Source: Actinidia chinensis (taxonomy: Eukaryota; Streptophyta; Magnoliopsida; Ericales; Actinidiaceae). Taken from it: DNA of 10,000 nt. A model generated the notes under the pieces. It had not been told where the DNA came from and ran no database searches. It was given only the letters and a program-made list of their open reading frames with translations. Location of the stretch: contig CM018888.1 of NCBI GenBank assembly GCA_009663005.1, positions 6,337,542 through 6,347,541 of the forward strand. Direction: 5' to 3'. Shown here in pieces: positions 1 to 7,500 of the stretch. Every line of letters begins with the position of its first letter. The stretch's first letter is position 1. Made by a program: the position numbers and the translations under genes.

Positions 1-441
1 TTTACACTCCTCTTTTTTTTAATTGTATTTTTTATTTTTATTGGGTGAAATTATCCAAATGTACTTTTATTTAGTAAAAATATTTTGACAAAAGTAACTT
101 AGAAAATATATATGCAGGGATATTTAGGTAATTCTACTTAATAAAGACAGAAAAGTTGTATGTGAAAAAAAAATAAAAATAATATTTTTAAATCGAACAG
201 GTATTTTCGAAATAAATAAAGAAAAAAATTATTATCTTCCATTATTTTCCATTTCTTCCGCAATATTCGAAACAGCCTTAGGTTTATGAGAGAGAGAGTT
301 TCTCTCTCCATTGCTACCAGTCAAACACATTCCAACTTTCAGTCCGTCATTTTAATTAGAGCCTAGAAATATGGAAACAAATCTTCAAGCGAAAAATGAG
401 GAATCCTATAATAAAACTATTCAGATTTCAGAGATAATGAC
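1..441. other. AT-rich intergenic sequence, no gene seen
   Basis: No open reading frame of note appears on either strand. It contains poly-A/T tracts and one perfect small hairpin at 288-308, where a GA run and a CT run of seven pairs close a TTT loop. That run is a simple GA microsatellite with its complement next to it. I assign it no function. Confidence 0.6.
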
Positions 442-945
442 AAAAAATCTCAAGACTTGACTTTATTAACAAATTAAACTTTATATTTTCAATTTAAACA
501 AGTTAAGCTCTGAAGTTTTTAATTTGTTATAATTCAAACCATTCATCGACTCTTGTTTATGTCCTGTCAAAATAATCGAAGAAATAATGTCGCGCGAATT
601 GGAGCACCTTTAAAAGCCATAATCTCTAAAATTCGGACACATATTCAAGAAAAAAGTGGACAGAGCAACAAAAATTGCGTATTGCAAATGGTAAATTTTG
701 AGAAAAAATAAAGAATCTAAATTTTTGAAATCTCGATAAGTGTTTTATAACATGTCCTAGAATCACACGATGTCATAATCTATAGTTCTTTCTGCCCACT
801 AATCAGTGCCATCAAATTATATAAATAGAAACTAACAAATAATTTGAATTATGAAAGATTAAAAAGTTGAGTTTAATTTATTGAAATTAAAAATAAAACT
901 TATAATTTAATTTGTTATCAATGTGAAACCTTGGGGCTTTTATTG
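442..945. mobile_element. Probable non-autonomous inverted-repeat element, about 0.5 kb, decayed
   Basis: The left arm (about 442-510) and the reverse complement of the right arm (about 944-865) align with mismatches and small gaps. Both include CAAG followed by AACAAATTAAA, then a T-rich stretch and a TTAA(A/G)CTC. No coding sequence lies between them. The layout fits an old MITE-like element. The ends and target duplication cannot be fixed by eye. A TATA-like TATATAAATAG at 818-828 lies inside it with no gene downstream. Confidence 0.45.
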
Positions 946-1501
946 TAGTTTTTCCTACTATTAATATTGAAAGTTTCAAAGAGCGTGTGGGGCCTTTACC
1001 TTTTAAAAGGACTGTAATTTGGAAACGAAGCAATGACAAATTGTTTTATTTTTATTTTTATTACAATATTAATATTGTTGACTTTTTTGTGAAGTCAGGA
1101 TTAGGAAACTTCCAAGTTCCATCCACCACCCCTCAACCGGGGCCCACACAGGCATGACGACAGACTCGCCTCATCTCTCTCTTCATTTCTGATAGTACAA
1201 CACTGTATTGTCGGCATCGTATATAGCTATCCCGTTTTTAATGATATAATTTGAATATTTAATTATTTTATAACAAAAATCTAGACTTTTTGACAAAAAT
1301 AATTCAAATAACAAACTCTTGTCCCAAACTAGGCCAATGACCGAGTGATTCCTTGAGATTAAATAATTTATTTAATTTCGTCTTACATTTTAATTAAATA
1401 ATAATAATTTTCTTTTAAAATTTTAATTAAATATTATAATATATTTTTGTTTGAAGTGTTGAAATCAATAATTGTCAAAAGTCATTCAATGTTCATTTTA
1501 C
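946..1501. other. Intergenic stretch with a GC-richer island at about 1090-1240
   Basis: No gene is seen. Positions 1090-1240 are richer in C and G than their surroundings. They contain GGGGCCCACAC (near 1139), which resembles the TCP-type GGGCCCAC element of plant promoters, and a CT-rich run resembling plant 5' leader sequence. No reading frame follows, so an old promoter remnant is only a guess. The rest is simple AT-rich sequence. Confidence 0.4.
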
Positions 1502-1626
1502 GAATTGATTTCTGCACTCTAAATTTTATAAAAGTAGGAGTGCAGAAATCAACATCAATTTGATATTGATTTCTACACTCCCATTTGGAGTGCAGAAATT
1601 AATTTTTAGAGTGCAGAAATCAATTC
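1502..1626. mobile_element. 125 bp nested palindrome with perfect 22 bp terminal inverted repeats (miniature foldback element)
   Basis: The ends GAATTGATTTCTGCACTCTA (from 1502) and its exact reverse complement (ending at 1626) pair over 22 bp. Inside, the 16 bp core ATTGATTTCT(G/A)CACTC occurs five times in alternating orientation: forward at 1504-1519 and 1565-1580, reverse at 1538-1553, 1588-1603 and 1609-1624. The copy pairs 1538/1580 and 1565/1603 can also form inner hairpins. There is no coding capacity. No convincing target-site duplication is visible at the borders. Confidence 0.75.
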
Positions 1627-1973
1627 TCTTTATTTTTGGATGATGATTGATATAAAGTCATTTATATAAAAACTTACATCACACCATATAATATACATAT
1701 TTTATGAGTCTTTTATTTATGATGATTGATGATATAATTTGAAGCTTGGAGTTGGCTCCACAATATCTCCCACTTCACAAATGGCCCCCACACTAGTGAA
1801 TGATCTCTTATTTTATTTTTGGATAATTATACAAAGTTTTATAAAATAATTAGTTCGGATCAAATAGGATCTATCTAAGAGGAGCGGGTAAGGGTGACCA
1901 TCACTCCAAACTTTCTTCAAATTTTATAGTTTGACCTAGTTTTTTTGGGAATTTATTCACTGTTTAATAAAAA
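1627..1973. other. AT-rich intergenic sequence, no gene seen
   Basis: The motif GATGATTGAT recurs near 1640 and 1720 with surrounding similarity (ATGATTGATATAAAG and ATGATTGATGATATAA). A short GC-richer patch (1741-1800) carries CTTGGAGTTGGCTCCA. Nothing looks like coding sequence or an RNA gene. Confidence 0.45.
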
Positions 1974-2447
1974 AATTTAGACTTTTTCGATTCCTCTTTA
2001 TGAGATAAATTTCAAGATAGGCAAATCTGGCTAATTTATCGATACGAATAATTTTTTTTGTCTTTAATGATTTTTTAAAAAATTAAATAAATTTTTATAT
2101 TTTCAGATTCTTCTCGTCGAGATAAACAAGAAAAATATATAATTTTAAAAAATTTAGACTTTTTCTATTCCTCTTTATGAGATAAATTTCAAAATGTAAA
2201 ATTTTTATTCAATTTTAAAAAAAGGTCAAAAATGACAAATTTGGCTAATTTATTGATAAAAATATTTTTTATCTTTAGTAAAAAAAATTTTAAATTAGAT
2301 AATTTTTTATATTTTTTAGATTTTTCTCGTTGAAAGAAATAAGAAAATTATAAAATTTTGAACAAACAATTAAAATAGTTCTTTAAAGACCAAAAAACTA
2401 AAGAATTAAAGCAACTAAAAAAATTTAGGCCAAACTGAATCTTAGTT
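1974..2447. repeat. Tandem pair of an AT-rich repeat unit (about 180 bp), locus 1 of a local family
   Basis: Positions 1974-2015 and 2151-2192 are 42 bp copies differing at one base, with the core CTCTTTATGAGATAAATTTC. Beyond that the units stay alignable but diverge. Each has a GGCTAATTTAT(C/T)GAT segment (2028 and 2242), then a TCTTTA(A/G)T(G/A) motif, a long T/A run, and a TTTTTATAT...AGATT...TTCTCGT segment (about 2095 and 2310). The second unit has about 38 bp more. The tail (2385-2447) has ACTAAAG repeats and GGCCAAACTGA. The same segments recur at 3648-4000. Confidence 0.75.
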
Positions 2448-2984
2448 ATTAATATTTTTAAATTATATAATTATGTGACTCCAAAGTTCAAGTTAACTAA
2501 TTTATGCATAATTTACTAATTCCGTCTTCGCGCAATAATTTCCTACCTCCTTCCCCACCTGATAACGTGACCCCACCAGACAAAAGGACTCCCTAACACT
2601 AATCATCAGCAATCTTATAACAAAACACCCTTTTAGACTAATAAATTATTAATTAATCCTAAAAACATAATTAAGACTCTCAAATGAGGTGCAGTTAGTT
2701 GCAATACTGCATTAGGTAAGGGAGTTGGCCACTTTGGAACTGATAGAATTTTTTTATTTTCACCGGTAGGTATTAAATTCTATGGATGGATTACGTATTT
2801 AGAATTTTTATATAGAAAAATACTCAAAATAAGAAATATAAGCATGACTCTCGTGCCACTAACTAGCTTTGAATATGTATCATTCACCTTAATTTTTGGT
2901 AAAAATTTACGTAAAAATTTTGACAACTTATAAGTAATATTTTCGTTAATCCTTTATGTTAAGGTATTGGAACAAGTAATCCAT
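2448..2984. other. Intergenic sequence, no gene seen
   Basis: This stretch is AT-rich, with a slightly GC-richer CT-rich patch at about 2520-2640 (CCTACCTCCTTCCCCACC). No reading frame, tRNA or repeat border could be supported. Confidence 0.45.
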
Positions 2985-3310
2985 CCTTGTAAACTTTATA
3001 GACGAACCGTCAACGGTGAATTACAAAATCGAAACATTCTCTAATACCAATTGATTTGGAAAGACACGGTAAAAACTGAGACTAACAAGTGAGTTTCAGA
3101 ATCAATTTTTTTTGTTCGAGTCACCAATGTAGTTTCTTAAATGGAAGATTATTTAGTTATGAAGCCAAATAATTCACCTTTACAAGCTTTGCAGACTCAC
3201 CGCTACAAACACAAATTTAATTACCTGCGTGATTTTTTTTATGAGAGCGGGGAAACTCTTTTAACACTAATTGATTTTAGGAAACAGATTAAAAGTTGAG
3301 ACGAACACAT
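2985..3310. repeat. Diverged direct duplication, unit about 215 bp
   Basis: Positions 3041-3090 (TAATACCAATTGATTTGG, then AAAACTGAGACTAACA) resemble 3261-3310 (TAACACTAATTGATTTTAGG, then AAAGTTGAGACGAACA). Upstream of each is a further match: TGTAAACTTTATAGACGAACCG at 2988 against TACAAGCTTTGCAGACTCACCG at 3181. The spacing of about 195-220 bp suggests two decayed tandem copies of one unit, possibly part of a degraded transposable element. No coding frame survives. Confidence 0.55.
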
Positions 3311-3647
3311 TCAATTGTAATAAATAAACGACTCAGCATTTGGTCGGTTAAACGTCAATCATTTTGACTTCTCTTCTGGTTTTGGTAGTACTTTTGTTTG
3401 TGACAGTCGACGCCTAACTACCCCAACCGTCTATTGGAAGAAGGTTATAAAAAGGAAAAGGAGAAAAAAATAAATGAATGTTTATTAAATAACTATATTT
3501 TTAATTAACATTAATTAATGATGAGAGTTGTATTAGGTAACTGACTATAAAGGGAAGTCCTTTTTTTCCATGTCTTATTCCAAGCATATACCAAACATAG
3601 TTTGAATTCTTAAATATAGAATCACTTCATTTTATCTTGAGGATTAT
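3311..3647. other. Intergenic sequence, no gene seen
   Basis: There is a GC-richer stretch at 3360-3440 with GTCGACGCCTAAC. It is followed by TTATAAAAAGG at 3445, which resembles a TATA box on the plus strand. No plus-strand reading frame or exon-like sequence follows, so I do not call a promoter. Confidence 0.4.
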
Positions 3648-4000
3648 TTTTTTTGAGTTTTTTTTTGTCTTAGTGACTTTTTATACTATTTAATCATTTT
3701 TTTTTTATTTCTCAGGTCTTTTTCATGAGAAAAATCTGAATATTTACAATTTTTATTTAAATTTAAAAAAATTATTAAAGACAAAATTTAGGTAATTTGT
3801 TGAGTAAAAATAATTATTGTCTTTAGTGAATATTTTTTCAAATTAAAAAAAAAAAGTTTTCAAACTCTCTCAACTCTCTCATCATCAAGAGAAGTCAGAA
3901 AAATATAAAATTTTAATTAAATAGTTAATAAAATTCACTAAAGATAAAAACATTCGAAAACTAAAACAACTAAAGAATCTCGAAAAAAACTTGGCCTGAG
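3648..4000. repeat. AT-rich foldback repeat, locus 2 of the same local family
   Basis: Positions 3661-3735 (GTCTTAGTGACTTTTTAT, ACTATTTAAT, CTCAGGTCTTTTTCATGAGA) pair with the reverse complement of about 3950-3876 (ATCTTTAGTGAATTTTAT, ACTATTTAAT, CTGACTTCTCTTGATGAGA), so the locus can fold back. A forward copy of the TCTTTAGTGAAT motif lies at 3819. The segment 3727-3835 aligns with 2165-2280 of locus 1. The tail (3943-3998, CTAAAACAACTAAAG...TTGGCCTGA) aligns with 2385-2447. The element is probably non-autonomous. No protein is encoded. Confidence 0.65.
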
Positions 4001-4392
4001 CTTGCTGACAATCCTCAAACAAATAGCCAAACAGGCCTGTATGTGATGCAAAGAATTTTATGAGGATGTAAAAAAATCAAAGTTTTAATTATCAACTGGT
4101 GCACGACTCCGGGTTTTAGACCGCTGAAGCCAATGCTTATCAATATGTCAAATGATATTATTCAATATCACTCGATATATGACCATATTACCGATACTAA
4201 GACGCATTTAAAATACTTGCATAGGAAAAGGAAGTTCGAGATTCAAAATATTGGGTCCAACCCACACATACATGCAAAAAGAAAACCATAACTACGTCCA
4301 TAAATAAAGAAAAAAATAGAAACCACGTGGCTTGAATCTAACAATCTACGTACGTCCATGGACGAGAGAGATAACTGATCCGTAACAGCCAA
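4001..4392. other. Region downstream of the apyrase stop codon (3' UTR and flank)
   Basis: The gene is read right to left, so this holds its 3' untranslated region and terminator. I see no canonical AATAAA on the minus strand close to the stop; a CATAAA variant occurs at 4062-4057. The palindrome CCACGTGG at 4323-4330 matches the G-box core but lies on the wrong side of this gene to be its promoter. No other gene is visible. Confidence 0.4.
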
Positions 4393-4505
4393 TCATGTTG
4401 TTGACACAACATCAATTGCACTGCCCAATGGCCATGCTGCTTCAACTAGGGAGTTTTGGTACTTAACTTGCTTCACCAGTGTAATGTTTTGCATGGGATC
4501 TAGAC
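4393..4505 (-). other. APY: Apyrase last exon (conserved region 5 and stop)
   Basis: After the acceptor TTGTTGACAG it reads (G)[18 protein letters not shown], then [18 protein letters not shown] and TGA at 4395-4393. [10 protein letters not shown] is conserved region 5 and the usual C-terminus of plant apyrases. The first two bases (GT) should complete a Gly split after its first base, as in the family's DGFG-LDP junction. The preceding exon no longer offers that G|GT donor: the sequence there is GGATTGATAGTT. The intron (about 4620-4506) has no stop in the frame of this exon. Confidence 0.9.
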
Positions 4506-7500
4506 CTGTCAACAAGCACCAGCATTTCAGTTTCCAAAAAACAAAAATTTGACATAGATCAAGAATTGTGGCATCAGGGACTTGTACAGGAAACAAAAAG
4601 AGAGATGTTGGCACAACTATCAATCCATCAATAATGCAACGATACTGGTACATCAAGTCCAGCCAGTACTGCAGGTTATACTCTCCAGCGCGGTACGTGA
4701 TTGGCATTCTTGAGCGTTGTTTTGCAAGCGTGCTTAGCCGCCTCCCCGAAATCCATAGGACGGACTTTGGCCATGGGCAGATTAGGATCGATAAAGCCAG
4801 CCTATATGTGGAATCAGTCGAAGTCAGCATTCATTTCATAGACAAAACAAGAATGGTTAATACGTTTCTTATTAGAGTAGCGATATACAAACAACATTTA
4901 TATACAGAATGAAGTGGCTCATTTACATCTATCATGGGAAATGAAAAAATCCATTAAAGTGCTTCATAATTGCAAAAATACCCCTGCCACATCATTCTGC
5001 ATATGATTTCTGTATGCTATCATTTTTCTTCTTTATTATAAGTAGCAAGGAAGGATTAATACCTCGGCAGCCCTATCGAAGAAAAACGAAGCAACATATA
5101 GATTCTGCTGTCCCTTCCCACCTCCACCGTTCCATATCCCGCCAAATGTGCATTTCATATGCTTACAGGGTTCATTAACTTTGAGAGCCTTAACAACTAC
5201 TCTCCTACATCTCCTCCTGCTTGAACCGGAGGGAGAAGCTGATGCAGGATAAGATGCTCCTCCATAGGTGTAGGACCCTTGAAATACATTAGTACTTGTT
5301 TATTTTCTTTCCCAGCAACACAACTTCAACAAAATCTGCTACCTATGTTACATGGATTCGGGTATTGTGTGACACCAGAACACTCCCGGATCTCATATTT
5401 CTTGCATGCTGTTTTAGGAAAAATGATGTTTATAAACCTTTTTTTTGCAGAAGTGCTTAGGCCCAAATTTGGATGAAGAAAAGTTTTCTGGATTCAAAAT
5501 GAATGGTTCAGATTCACTTGAGTGTGTCACATTACCTAGTGAATTTGGACCATCCAATTTTTGAATTCGGGAGACATTTCTTTGTCCAAATTTGGGGACC
5601 GTAGGGTTTCTCTTTTTTTGGGTGCATTTTATGCCTCTTATGAACGGTTATGACAGAAAGTCGACTACCTATACAAAATTAAGGGTGCATTTCCAAATAA
5701 CCAGCACTATCATATGCTTAATCTCTCAAGTGTCAAGTAACCAGCACCAGACTAGTTAACAAATTTAGAAGAGTCAATGTAATAATATAACTTGCACCAT
5801 TCCTAGCAAAAATACTTTGATAATGCAAATGAACAAAAGATAAGATAGCAAGTAGCAACAAGTCACATGAATCTATAACCATTTATACTCGCAATACTTC
5901 GACGATGCACACCAACAAGACGATGCAAACCAACAAAAGAAACAAGCTGCACTAATATATAATACCTATATGTACATGTAAACCATAAAACAATGGAAGG
6001 AAAATGAAGAAGCCCTCCTCTACTGCCAATCATCAGAGACCTCTCTTGAATGAAGAACGGACCAAAATCATACAAAAATTTGTAGAATGGAATTGAAAAA
6101 AAAAAATGGTTTATCCACTTCGTGGCTTGGTTATACAAAGGCACCAATTCACTTGTCATAATGACTACAATATTAACATTTATCGAGAATTGCACACAAA
6201 CTTGTGAACAATTTGGTCAAGAAACAATTTTGAGTAAGCATATGCACCTTATATACATGCACAATATGTATATCTACACTAAAAGAACGTCAATGAAAAA
6301 CACCAAGTAAAAATTTGAAACATGAATCGTATTACCATTGTCGACACAACTTCAAGTCTTAAGAAAATTAAAAAGTTGAACGTACCATTATATCCAACCA
6401 AGACACACGGGCTGCCAGAATGTTCAACCTTGAGAATCTCAGCCCGAGCTGCTAATAAGCCATAGTTCAAGTAACTGAACACAAGATGCAGAAATTGTAT
6501 TACCGATATTTTGATAAGCATAAAAATGTTAAATCAGAAGCTGAAGCAATATAATAAGAAGTGCGAAACCAAATTCATCAAATAACCGAAAAATCAGCAT
6601 TTTTTTAACAAAGTCATAAAATTGTAAATCAAGAAGAAACAAACCTGTGAACATAGAGGTAATATGTCATTCCCTTGAGATACAATTTCTTCACATATGC
6701 ATCCGTTCCATTGGATACTCTTGGGGCCTTTGCAGCAGCCGTCTTTGAGATGGCATATGCCATTTGTACAGATCCACCTCCAAGATCAACTACTCCAACT
6801 GTATTTGGGTAGTTCTTACCCAAATCCCCTCTTAGATAGTTTATGGTCATCTGCACAACCATATGCTATTTCAAACAAAAACCACAAATATACTTGCAGC
6901 TGTGCAACTCAATAGCAAAAATTGCATCAACGCACGTGTTATATTGTGAAAACCACTTGAGATGCTAATTGAGCCAGCCTAAATTATCAACGAATTCTTG
7001 TACGGGCACCATTTTTTAGTTTTCTCCTCTACCGAATATTTCCTTACACCCTTTTCGGTAAATATTTTAGTTTTGCACACTTCCTGAAACTCCCACTTAA
7101 TTTATAGAACATCCCACATCCTAAAAGCCTATCTTGTATTTTCATCTTTCTCAAACCTCTGTTGAAGGTGCCGAAACTCCTTAGAACCTAACCCTATAAA
7201 CCAACGATCTCTAATTTATCACAATGTGTTAACCCAGCATCTTATGCTTCAGTTTCAGTGGCAGCAATCCAACCCCTTTCAAAATATTCCTATGTTGCTC
7301 CTTAAAACTGCACTGCCAAGAAGTTGCAAAAGAACATTTTGTCACATGGATCAAGCACCAGCTCTGAGTTTGTCACCTCACCATGCATTGCATGGCCCAG
7401 TGATTCCAAATAAAAGGAGGGGAAGACCAATTTTTTTTTTGTTAGCAAATTGATTGTATGAAGAAAAACGCTACAAGGGGTGGAACCTCAAAAGGTCCAC

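Noticed and set aside
288..308. A GA/CT hairpin, considered as a terminator or regulatory stem
   Set aside because: It is a simple dinucleotide repeat with its complement, and no gene ends or starts there.
3445..3456. A plus-strand TATA-like TTATAAAAAGG
   Set aside because: No exon or reading frame follows within the intergenic region, and such words are expected in AT-rich DNA.
4323..4330. A G-box palindrome CCACGTGG
   Set aside because: It is downstream of the apyrase stop, and no gene starts nearby. One 8 bp palindrome is weak evidence.
1..4392. A CRISPR array, bacterial operon or RNA gene in the AT-rich half
   Set aside because: The repeats are irregular and diverged, lack uniform spacers, and occur in plant-type nuclear sequence. 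No tRNA or rRNA signatures are visible.
4680..4707. A very short intron (GTACC...CTGCAG) to explain the frame change
   Set aside because: At about 28 bp it is far below normal plant intron size, and removing it would delete conserved residues.
4568..4912. A 114-codon plus-strand reading frame
   Set aside because: It lies antisense over apyrase exon seven and its flanking introns. Its residues look like the complement of coding sequence, and it has no recognisable domain.
5863..6195. A 110-codon minus-strand reading frame in an intron
   Set aside because: It sits wholly within the intron between the GYN and SYTYGG exons, whose splice sites and phases join cleanly without it. It shows no family motif.
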